Part shown: piece by piece, positions 1-5,437 of the stretch
Numbering within the stretch: the stretch's first letter is position 1
Layout of the letters: each line of letters begins with the position of its first letter
NCBI GenBank assembly: GCA_019118725.1
Contig: DWYO01000200.1
Location: forward strand, 1-8,788
Length of the DNA: 8,788 nucleotides
Direction: 5' to 3'
From: Candidatus Parabacteroides intestinavium
Lineage (GTDB): Bacteria; Bacteroidota; Bacteroidia; Bacteroidales; Tannerellaceae
Position numbers and translations under genes: made by a program
The notes under the pieces: model-generated
Told to the model about the DNA's origin: nothing
The model's input: the letters and a program-made list of their open reading frames with translations, nothing else
Databases searched by the model: none

Positions 1-211
1 TAATAGAAGTTTCAATGCGTGTTACTGCATTATCATGTGCATACATCTTTTCCTGATGTTTGTTACAGGGTAGATCATCAATATGTTTAACCTTCACATA
101 TATTTTATAGCACCATATAGAAAGGAATATAATCCCTATAATCACGGCGCACATAATAAATACAGATAAACCGAAATTATCTATAATGAATTTGTTGAAA
201 GCTTCTTCCAT
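1..211 (-). CDS. Small single-pass membrane protein, N-terminal part (runs off left edge)
   Basis: An open frame begins at the ATG complementary to 209-211 and stays open to the left edge, giving 70 residues with no stop. It starts MEEAFNKFIIDNFGLSVFIM. Residues about 14-36 form one very hydrophobic segment, followed by a short basic stretch (YKIYVKVKH) and then a polar, probably helical region with DLPCNKH and HDNAVTRIETSI. This suggests a membrane anchor with a cytoplasmic or coiled-coil tail. A TAnnTTTG box lies upstream at 242-249 on the same strand, which supports expression. I do not recognise the family and cannot assign a function. Similar small anchor-plus-helix proteins are common in Bacteroidales accessory regions, so it may belong to a mobile element to the left. 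The C-terminus is outside the window. Confidence 0.6.
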   Translation of the reverse strand, partial: MEEAFNKFIIDNFGLSVFIMCAVIIGIIFLSIWCYKIYVKVKHIDDLPCNKHQEKMYAHDNAVTRIETSI

Positions 212-241
212 AGCCTGTTTTCTTTGTATTGATTTTATGGA

Positions 242-249
242 CAAAGGTA
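242..249 (-). promoter_or_regulatory. Probable -7 box for the left-edge membrane protein gene
   Basis: The minus strand reads TACCTTTG, an exact match to the Bacteroidetes -7 consensus TAnnTTTG, about 30 nt upstream of the start codon at 211. I see no TTTG-like -33 element at the expected distance, so this rests on the -7 box and its position alone. Confidence 0.45.
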
Positions 250-341
250 ATAAAAAGGAGAAGAATATAGTATAAGTCGTTTTATAAATTGCATTATAAG
301 AGAAATTTCCAGATCAATATATTAAAAGTGAGATTAGCTGC

Positions 342-365
342 ATTTTTACCCCTATTCTTACCCCA
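342..365. repeat. Two tandem 12-bp direct repeats
   Basis: ATTTTTACCCCT (342-353) is followed at once by ATTCTTACCCCA (354-365), 10 of 12 bases alike. They lie in an AT-rich gene-free stretch (212-451) with stops in all frames. Apart from these repeats and the promoter box nearer the left gene, I see nothing there. They could be protein binding sites or recombination arm sites, but the sequence does not decide. Confidence 0.4.
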
Positions 366-451
366 AAATAAAAATATATTCATTAGCATCTAAAAATAAA
401 TCACTTATAATAATCATAAGTTATTCTGGTAGAACAACCTGTAAACTTATT

Positions 452-491
452 AAACCGCTTATTATCCTACGTGATAATAAGCGGTTTTTTT
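452..491 (+). terminator. Strong Rho-independent terminator, target of the group IIC intron
   Basis: A perfect 15-bp stem pairs 452-466 with 473-487 around the six-base loop CTACGT. A T run at 485-491 follows on the plus strand. In the other direction the stem is followed by only three T, so it works as a rightward terminator. No rightward gene lies between the left edge and the hairpin, so the gene it once served has been lost, moved, or lies beyond the edge. The group II intron remnant starts at the very next base. Confidence 0.85.
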
Positions 492-712
492 GTTCGCCAG
501 CATGAACATAATCTAACCGGTGCAAGTCTGTAACACGCCCGATAGCGGGAAGGGTATAACCAAGAGCAAGGGTGTCCATCGTGAGTTGGAATCTGAAGGA
601 AGCTGGCGGCAAACATCTGGTTTGACGAAAGGAAACTTGATACAAGGCTGGTGGGTATGGATGAGATTACAAAACAAATCAAATCAAAGGCTGATAGCTA
701 TACGGAAAGTAA
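492..712 (+). mobile_element. Group II intron (class C), 5' fragment: start of domain I
   Basis: The stretch begins GTTCGCCAGCATGAAC directly after the terminator T run. It then carries typical domain I text of bacterial group II introns: GCAAGGGTGTCC, GGAATCTGAAGGAAGC, GGCAAAC, an ACAAGGCTG block, and GGATGAGATTACAAAACAAA. As I recall it, the Oceanobacillus iheyensis group IIC intron has the same blocks in the same order. Class C introns insert just downstream of terminator hairpins, which is exactly the arrangement here. The ribozyme would splice itself from RNA and move by target-primed reverse transcription with its own maturase. This copy is dead: an insertion sequence splits it at 712/713, and the maturase gene and domains II-VI are missing. 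Short ORFs across it are not genes. Confidence 0.85.
705..712. repeat. Left flank of IS, probable degenerate target duplication
   Basis: GAAAGTAA directly left of the element compares with CTAAGTAA directly right of it (2133-2140). The last six bases (AAGTAA) are identical. ISL3-type elements usually duplicate 8 bp, so this may be an 8-bp duplication with two changes, or a 6-bp duplication with slightly different element ends. Confidence 0.5.
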
Positions 713-737
713 GAGTCAGTAGATTTTTAGTGGGGAT
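713..737. repeat. IS terminal inverted repeat, left
   Basis: Begins GAGTCAGTAG and ends GTGGGGAT. It pairs with 2108-2132. The TAA stop codon of the long transposase ORF (727-729) lies inside this repeat. Confidence 0.8.
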
Positions 738-1719
738 AGGCATATAGGTTTGCGATACGGAATAAGAAAAACTTCTTGTCTGCAACCCCTCTGAGGTTTG
801 CTCTGAAGAGCTTGATTTTAGCGTTGAAAGACTCTGCCAAGGCATTGGACGAACGGTTGTTGTAGAAGTTCAGGATCTCATCATAATGCTCATAGAAGGT
901 AGCGGCTATGACGTTAAATGAGTGAAATCCGGCTTCTTCCACTTTGTTGTACCACCGTGCCATGGACAGACGTGCGGCATCCTTGACCGTGTTTTTGGCA
1001 AAGATCATCCGCAGGGAATGGCACAATCCGTATGCCGTCTTGATGTCCGGGTATTCCTCAAACAGTATCGCGGCCCTCCGCTTCTGCTTGTCGGTCCATT
1101 TGTCGGCGGACTTGAACAGGAGGTAACGTGAGCGTATGAGCAGTTCCTTACGGGTGTCACCATTGGGAAGTCTATACGGGATATACTCCTTGCCCTTTTG
1201 TTTGGCTTCCTCCATGTCATCATTAGCCTGCTGTATGGCATCCCAACGGTGCTTGACGCGCAGCTCCTGCACGGCTTCGCAGGCCAGTTTCTGGATATGG
1301 AAGCGGTCGATGACGCGGCTTGCTTTAGGGAATGCCGTCCGGACAATCTTGCGCATGGAATCCGACAAGTCAAGCGTGACCTCCTCGACAGCATTGCGGC
1401 GCTCCTCGTCAATCCGTTGCAGGACAGCGATAACATCCTCCGCTTTTGTGCCCGCGACGACGGCCACCAAGGACTGTTCACGTGTACGGGCCTCATGGTT
1501 GGTGACGAAAGTGTACAGCTCACCGCCAGAGAGCGAGGACTCGTCGATGGCAAGCCGCGGACCGATATTTTCCGGGAACAGCAGCCACTCGTCCGCATGT
1601 TCCAATTGGTCCCACTGCCGGAATCCGCTCAGCGTTTCCTTGTATTGCTTCTCGAACGTGTGACCGTCTATGTGATAGAAATCCTCAAGCGTATGGCAGG
1701 TCACGGGGGACGTCTCCAT
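727..1719 (-). CDS. IS transposase, DDE catalytic ORF (ISL3-like, ISAon1 type)
   Basis: This 330-residue protein has the ISL3 transposase core. LAIDESSLSGGELYTF puts the first acidic residue at D59. VTLDLSDSMRKIVRTAFP puts the second at D117, followed by RVIDRFHIQKLA (D138-H141). NRSSNALAESFNAKIK near the C-terminus supplies the Glu at 296. Such enzymes cut and join DNA at the terminal repeats. The ATG at 1719 lies inside the upstream short ORF, with a 35-nt overlap, in the +1 frame relative to it. The protein may therefore be made by translational coupling from this ATG or as a fusion through a +1 frameshift. The open frame reaches the left inverted repeat and no catalytic residue appears lost, so it looks functional. 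Confidence 0.88.
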   Translation of the reverse strand: METSPVTCHTLEDFYHIDGHTFEKQYKETLSGFRQWDQLEHADEWLLFPENIGPRLAIDESSLSGGELYTFVTNHEARTREQSLVAVVAGTKAEDVIAVLQRIDEERRNAVEEVTLDLSDSMRKIVRTAFPKASRVIDRFHIQKLACEAVQELRVKHRWDAIQQANDDMEEAKQKGKEYIPYRLPNGDTRKELLIRSRYLLFKSADKWTDKQKRRAAILFEEYPDIKTAYGLCHSLRMIFAKNTVKDAARLSMARWYNKVEEAGFHSFNVIAATFYEHYDEILNFYNNRSSNALAESFNAKIKLFRANLRGVADKKFFLFRIANLYAYPH

Positions 1720-2071
1720 ACGTCTCTTTTAAAAAAGCCCCGAACTCCTTGGAGTAACGGGTGCCCTTGGCCACGATGTCAAGGTCTATCGGAATGCTGA
1801 AACTCTTGCCCGTACGGGTATCCGTCCAACGCCTGCGACGTATCTTCAAAATTACTTTATGGTCGCGTATCGGGAAGTCCGTCACGCTTACCGCTTCCAT
1901 AAAACCTTTGGACTCAAAGTGCACATCCTTGCTTAGTTCCGGATTCATCCTCTCGTCCAGACTAATATGTATCTCCGTTGAAGTCTGGGATATCCCTACT
2001 ATGGAGAAGGAATCCAATATCTGTGTAGGCAGTACTATACTGGCCAACATGTTCAAATAATCGTTTTCCAT
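1685..2071 (-). CDS. IS transposase N-terminal ORF (ISAon1 type)
   Basis: This 128-residue protein starts 37 nt inside the right inverted repeat. Its second half (TDFPIRDHKVILKIRRRRW, then a Lys/Gly-rich stretch and KEFGAFLKE) resembles the N-terminal DNA-binding part of ISL3 transposases, where a similar 'DFP...v.L.lrrRR' strand block is followed by zinc-binding cysteines. Those cysteines are absent here. The likely role is recognition of the element ends, either alone or fused to the DDE part. It ends at a TGA 35 nt past the start of the long ORF. A weak promoter-like TTACTTTG (2076-2083, minus strand) lies just before its ATG. Confidence 0.8.
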   Translation of the reverse strand: MENDYLNMLASIVLPTQILDSFSIVGISQTSTEIHISLDERMNPELSKDVHFESKGFMEAVSVTDFPIRDHKVILKIRRRRWTDTRTGKSFSIPIDLDIVAKGTRYSKEFGAFLKETYGDVPRDLPYA

Positions 2072-2107
2072 ACTGCAAAGTAAAAGATTTAATCTTTAAT
2101 CTGAAAA

Positions 2108-2132
2108 ATCCCCACCGTTTTTCTACTGACCC
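2108..2132. repeat. IS terminal inverted repeat, right
   Basis: On the minus strand it begins GGGTCAGTAG and ends GGTGGGGAT. It matches 713-737 at 18 of 25 positions, the differences falling mainly in the middle T/A-rich block. Confidence 0.8.
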
Positions 2133-2140
2133 CTAAGTAA
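2133..2140. repeat. Right flank of IS, probable degenerate target duplication
   Basis: CTAAGTAA shares AAGTAA with the left flank GAAAGTAA (705-712). Joining 712 to 2141 rebuilds a continuous intron domain I sequence, which supports this as the insertion point. Confidence 0.5.
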
Positions 2141-2172
2141 ATCAAGCAGGTATAAAATGGAAAGAGGGGGGT
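2135..2172 (+). mobile_element. Group II intron (class C), continuation of domain I beyond the IS
   Basis: Directly right of the IS the text AAGTAAATCAAGCAGGTATA followed by a GGAAAGAGGGGGG block continues domain I. As I recall, class C introns have AGTAAATGAAGCAG, then a GGGAAAGA block, at this point. Similarity fades by about 2172, just before the tRNA-Pro terminator hairpin. Nothing recognisable of the maturase ORF or domain V follows, so the intron is truncated here. The exact breakpoint is uncertain by perhaps 10 nt. Confidence 0.7.
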
Positions 2173-2182
2173 AAGAAAAGAT

Positions 2183-2213
2183 AAAGCCGATAAAGATTGT
2201 CTTTATCGGCTTT
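2183..2213 (-). terminator. Terminator hairpin of the tRNA-Pro gene
   Basis: A perfect 13-bp stem (2183-2195 with 2201-2213) has a five-base loop. On the minus strand it starts six bases past the tRNA 3' end and is followed by a T-rich ATCTTTTCTT stretch. On the plus strand it is followed by four T, so it could also act weakly rightward. Confidence 0.75.
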
Positions 2214-2218
2214 TGATG

Positions 2219-2293
2219 TCGGGGTACCAGGATTCGAACCTGGGACCCCCTGCTCCCAAAGCAGGTGCGCTAACCGGACTGCGCTACACCCCG
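2219..2293 (-). tRNA. tRNA-Pro (anticodon TGG)
   Basis: The minus strand folds into a full cloverleaf: acceptor CGGGGTG/TACCCCG, D arm GCGC...GCGC, anticodon arm CCTGC-TTTGGGA-GCAGG with anticodon TGG, variable loop GGGTC, and T arm CCAGG-TTCGAAT-CCTGG. The discriminator base is A (2219). The 3' CCA is not encoded, so it must be added after transcription. The gene has its own consensus promoter and a hairpin terminator. It lies between mobile-element remnants and conserved genes, a common position for a tRNA at the edge of an island. Confidence 0.97.
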
Positions 2294-2311
2294 TTTTTCT
2301 CAAATGCGATG

Positions 2312-2342
2312 CAAAGGTACGACTTATTTTGGAATATCCAAA
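2312..2342 (-). promoter_or_regulatory. tRNA-Pro promoter (Bacteroidetes type)
   Basis: On the minus strand a -33 TTTG (2342-2339) and a -7 TACCTTTG (2319-2312) are separated by 19 nt, matching the consensus TTTG-N19-21-TAnnTTTG. The start of transcription would fall about 10-15 nt before the tRNA 5' end. Confidence 0.8.
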
Positions 2343-2384
2343 TATTTATTGGAAAAACTTTCAAAAGAATTTATTTTTTTCCTC

Positions 2385-2413
2385 TTGTGAAACGTTTTTG
2401 TTATGTACCTTTG
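2385..2413 (+). promoter_or_regulatory. Promoter of the M13 peptidase / NudC operon
   Basis: TTG (2385-2387) and TACCTTTG (2406-2413) are 18 nt apart, close to the Bacteroidetes consensus. It points right, divergent from the tRNA-Pro promoter, and leaves a leader of about 75-80 nt before the ATG at 2497. Confidence 0.7.
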
Positions 2414-2446
2414 TGCCGATTTTAAGTAAAAGATATATTAAGTTTG

Positions 2447-2472
2447 TTCAACTTGAGCTTGCGAAAGTTGAA
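2447..2472 (+). other. Hairpin in the peptidase mRNA leader
   Basis: TTCAACTT (2447-2454) is perfectly complementary to AAGTTGAA (2465-2472), with a 10-nt loop, 24 nt before the start codon. There is no T run, so it is not a terminator. It may affect mRNA stability or access to the start, but nothing links it to a known riboswitch. Confidence 0.4.
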
Positions 2473-2496
2473 TTAAATGACTAAAGATTTATCAGT

Positions 2497-4533
2497 ATGA
2501 ATTTTAAACACATTTTGCCGGCGGCTCTTGTGGCATTAGCTATGCTGACGGGGTGCGGCAATCAGAAAAAGGCGGAAACGCCTGTCGGGATTGACCTGGC
2601 AAATTTAGACACTACTGCGGTGGTGGGCGAAGACTTTTATCAGTATGCATGTGGTGGGTGGATTAAAAGTCATCCGCTTACAGCTGAATATTCCAGTTTT
2701 GGTGTATTCAATGTGTTGAACGAGAAAAACAGGGAACGTCTGAACGAATTGTTCGAGTCGTTGGCTTCCCAGCAAAACGCACCGGGCAGCGTAGCCCAGA
2801 AGATTGGCGATCTTTATACATTGGCTTTGGATAGCGCGAAATTAAATGCAGAAGGGATAGCGCCTATCCAGGAACGAATGAAGCAGATAGCCGGTATAAA
2901 AGATAAGGCAGAGATTCTTCCGTTGACGGCTGAGTTATACCGGGATGGCATCAGTTGCTATTTCTTCAGCTATGTAGGGGCGGATATCAAGAATAGCAAG
3001 ATGAATCTGTTCCAGCTTTATCAGGGTGGCATCAATTTGGGTGAGAAAGAGTATTATTTGGATAATGATTCCGTAACAACGAATATCCGTGATAAATACA
3101 AACAGCATATTGTAAATGTGTTCCGATTGGCCGGATTTGATGACGCTACGGCCCGGCAGAAGATGGAGGCGGTGATGGAAATCGAGACCTCTATCGCGAA
3201 AGTTTCTTTAAGTGCGACCGAACAACGTGACCCTGCGGCCAATTATCATAAGATGACTTATGATGAATTCAAGAAAGAATTTGCAGGCCTGGATTGGGAT
3301 CTTTATTTGGAAACGTTGGGTGCCAAGGGGGTAACGGAATTGAGCGTAGGGCAAATCAAGCCCATTAAGGAGGTAATTCGTCTGGTCGATACCTTGCCTT
3401 TGGAAAAGCATATTGCTTATTTGGAATGGAACTTGATTGATGCGGCTTCCAATTATCTGAGTGATGACTTCGTGGCCGAGAATTTTGATTTCTATGGCAA
3501 GACACTTTCCGGTCGTCAGGTGAACCAGCCGCGCTGGAAACGTGCCGTGGCTAATACCAACAGTATGCTGGGCGAGGCTGTAGGCCAGATGTATGTAGAG
3601 AAATACTTCCCGGCTGAGGCAAAGACCCGTATGCTGGAGTTGGTCAAAAATTTGCAGGTGGCTTTGGGTGAACGTATCCAGGCTCAGGATTGGATGAGTG
3701 ATACGACCAAAGTGAAGGCGATGGACAAACTGAATGCTTTCCATGTGAAAATAGGTTATCCGGACAAATGGAAGGATTATTCATCCCTGAATATCCAGAA
3801 AGATTCTTATTGGGCCAATGTCTGCCGGGCCAACCAATGGCAGATGGCGGATATGATCGGGCGGATCGGTAAGCCGGTTGATACGGAAGAGTGGCACATG
3901 ACTCCGCAAACCATCAATGCTTATTATAATCCGACAACAAACGAGATCTGTTTCCCTGCCGCAATCCTTCAATATCCGTTCTTCGACTTGAACGCGGATG
4001 ATGCCTATAATTATGGTGCGATAGGGGTGGTTATCGGACATGAGATGACCCATGGATTTGATGATCAGGGACGTCAGTTTGATAAGGATGGAAATCTGAC
4101 CGATTGGTGGACTGCCGGAGATGCCGAGCGTTTCAAAGAGCGTGCGCAGGTGATGGTTGATTTCTTCAATACGATTAATGTGTTGCCTGATTTGAAGGCG
4201 AATGGAGAATTGACATTGGGCGAGAACCTGGCCGACCACGGAGGCCTGATGGTTTCTTTCCAGGCTTTCCAGAATGCGACAAAAGACAAGCCGCTGGGTG
4301 TGATCGACGGGTTCACTCCGGAACAACGTTTCTTCCTTTCGTATGCCGGTGTATGGGCTGAGAATATCCGGGACGAGCAGGTGCGTGTTTATACGAAATC
4401 TGATCCTCACTCGATGGGCAAATGGCGTGTGAATGGTGCGCTTCCTCATATCCAGGCGTGGTATGATGCTTTTGGAATCACGGAAAAAGATGCCATGTAT
4501 ATTGCTCCGGAGAAGCGGGTAACGATTTGGTAG
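2497..4533 (+). CDS. pepO: M13 family zinc metallopeptidase lipoprotein (PepO / neprilysin-like)
   Basis: The 678-residue protein is of usual length for the family. It starts with a lipoprotein signal peptide whose lipobox is LTGC at residues 17-20, so mature Cys20 would be lipidated and the enzyme anchored in the cell envelope. An M13 N-terminal lobe follows (about 40-420). The catalytic lobe holds the substrate-binding NAYYNP (474-479), zinc-binding HEMTH (515-519) and GENLADHGG, with third zinc ligand E576 and D580. The C-terminal VNGALPHIQAW region corresponds to the conserved substrate Arg segment, and the protein ends in VTIW. Members cleave oligopeptides on the N-side of hydrophobic residues. 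Porphyromonas gingivalis PepO is the related enzyme known to process endothelin precursor. All catalytic residues are present. nudC starts 12 nt downstream, so the two are probably co-transcribed. Confidence 0.95.
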   Translation: MNFKHILPAALVALAMLTGCGNQKKAETPVGIDLANLDTTAVVGEDFYQYACGGWIKSHPLTAEYSSFGVFNVLNEKNRERLNELFESLASQQNAPGSVAQKIGDLYTLALDSAKLNAEGIAPIQERMKQIAGIKDKAEILPLTAELYRDGISCYFFSYVGADIKNSKMNLFQLYQGGINLGEKEYYLDNDSVTTNIRDKYKQHIVNVFRLAGFDDATARQKMEAVMEIETSIAKVSLSATEQRDPAANYHKMTYDEFKKEFAGLDWDLYLETLGAKGVTELSVGQIKPIKEVIRLVDTLPLEKHIAYLEWNLIDAASNYLSDDFVAENFDFYGKTLSGRQVNQPRWKRAVANTNSMLGEAVGQMYVEKYFPAEAKTRMLELVKNLQVALGERIQAQDWMSDTTKVKAMDKLNAFHVKIGYPDKWKDYSSLNIQKDSYWANVCRANQWQMADMIGRIGKPVDTEEWHMTPQTINAYYNPTTNEICFPAAILQYPFFDLNADDAYNYGAIGVVIGHEMTHGFDDQGRQFDKDGNLTDWWTAGDAERFKERAQVMVDFFNTINVLPDLKANGELTLGENLADHGGLMVSFQAFQNATKDKPLGVIDGFTPEQRFFLSYAGVWAENIRDEQVRVYTKSDPHSMGKWRVNGALPHIQAWYDAFGITEKDAMYIAPEKRVTIW

Positions 4534-4545
4534 AAAACGGAAGCT

Positions 4546-5322
4546 ATGTATTATTGGTTCTTATTTTGTAAGGATAAATTATTATTGGAAAGGCAAGGCG
4601 ATAAATATGCCTTGCCTTTTCGGGAAGAACCTCCGGTACCGGTAGACCGGCCTTTCGAAGTGGCCTTCCAAGAAGGGGTGCCAGCCCGTGCCGCATCGGT
4701 GCCGGATGAGGTGAAGGTGGAAGATGATTTTCTTTGGGTAGGCTTGCGGGCAAGCTGGGATTATTTGCCCCGCGAATGGTATAAACGGGCTGGAAAGGCT
4801 TTTCAACTGGTGCATTGGGATCGGAATTTCCATTTTTGTCCGGCTTGTGGACGCCCGTTGGCATTCCATACGTTGATTTCCAAATATTGTGATGTATGCA
4901 AGCAGGAGTATTATCCGGTGATTCATCCGGCTATTATTGTGTTGATACGAAAAGGGGATGAGCTTTTGTTGGTACATGCCCGGAATTTTAAAGGGAGTTT
5001 TCATGGACTGGTAGCCGGCTTTCTGGAAGTAGGAGAGACTCTGGAACAATGTGTCCGAAGAGAAGTGCTGGAAGAAACGGGATTAACTATTAAAAATATA
5101 ACTTACTTTGGAAGTCAGCCTTGGCCTTACCCCAGCGGATTGATGGTGGGCTTTTTTGCCGATTATGAAGGGGGGACGATTAAGCTCCAGGATGATGAAT
5201 TGAGCGCAGGATCCTTCTTTTCGAAAGAGAACCTTCCCGAATTACCTCAGAAGTTGAGTATAGCTCGGCGGATGATCGACTGGTGGCTTGCCGGAGAGAA
5301 GGGCGAAAAGCCGGAATTTTAA
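4546..5322 (+). CDS. nudC: NAD(H) pyrophosphatase, NudC-type Nudix hydrolase
   Basis: The 258-residue length matches E. coli NudC (257). A four-cysteine zinc site is complete: CPACG (C98, C101) and CDVC (C115, C118). The Nudix box at 158-180 has all the required residues (G158, E164, R172, E173, E176, E177, G179). The downstream SQPWPYPSGLM (190-200) is the signature that sets NADH pyrophosphatases apart from other Nudix enzymes. The enzyme splits NAD(H) into NMN(H) and AMP, and bacterial NudC also removes NAD caps from RNA 5' ends. It is cytosolic, with no signal peptide. It begins 12 nt after the peptidase stop and has no visible promoter of its own, so it probably depends on the peptidase promoter. 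I see no functional link between the two products. The next gene is separated by 115 nt containing a new promoter. Confidence 0.95.
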   Translation: MYYWFLFCKDKLLLERQGDKYALPFREEPPVPVDRPFEVAFQEGVPARAASVPDEVKVEDDFLWVGLRASWDYLPREWYKRAGKAFQLVHWDRNFHFCPACGRPLAFHTLISKYCDVCKQEYYPVIHPAIIVLIRKGDELLLVHARNFKGSFHGLVAGFLEVGETLEQCVRREVLEETGLTIKNITYFGSQPWPYPSGLMVGFFADYEGGTIKLQDDELSAGSFFSKENLPELPQKLSIARRMIDWWLAGEKGEKPEF

Positions 5323-5374
5323 ATACGTATTTCCTATCTGTTTGAAATTATTATTAACGTATTTACTAAAAATA

Positions 5375-5406
5375 TTTGCATAATAAGTGCAAAAACATTA
5401 AATTTG
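5375..5406 (+). promoter_or_regulatory. Promoter of the acyl-CoA ligase gene
   Basis: TTTG (5375-5378) and TAAATTTG (5399-5406) are 20 nt apart, an exact fit to the Bacteroidetes consensus. It leaves a short leader of about 25 nt before the ATG at 5438. Confidence 0.75.
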
Positions 5407-5437
5407 TAACGTTGATAACACTTAAAACAGATGCCTT

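Larger units (their letters stand above)
713..2132 (-). mobile_element. ISL3-like insertion sequence, ISAon1 type, about 1420 bp
   Basis: The element is bounded by imperfect terminal inverted repeats of about 25 bp (713-737 and 2108-2132, 18 of 25 bases alike, with the outer GTCAGTAGA and inner GTGGGGAT blocks matching). It carries two overlapping leftward ORFs: a short N-terminal transposase part and a long DDE part. It is visibly GC-richer than the surrounding DNA, consistent with recent arrival. It lies inside the group II intron remnant in the opposite orientation. Both ends and both ORFs are intact, so it may still be active. The name ISAon1-type comes from recognising the two-ORF transposase layout, not from a database match. 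Confidence 0.85.

Noticed and set aside
520..747. 75-codon rightward frame across the intron and IS end
   Set aside because: It covers structured intron RNA and crosses the IS junction, so it cannot be a conserved gene.
1005..1800. Open frames of about 175-200 codons on both strands inside the IS
   Set aside because: They overlap the DDE transposase, which carries the expected motifs. The others are by-products of the element's GC-rich sequence.
2197..2484. 95-codon rightward frame over the tRNA
   Set aside because: It reads through the tRNA-Pro gene in antisense and over both divergent promoters.
3781..4449. 222-codon open frame on the minus strand
   Set aside because: Antisense to the catalytic lobe of the M13 peptidase, with no motif or promoter of its own.
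5321..5364. Palindrome AAATACGTATTT (5321-5332) and a second ACGTATTT (5357-5364) after nudC
   Set aside because: It is too short and AT-rich to be a convincing terminator or operator. The repeated eight bases could arise by chance in this composition.
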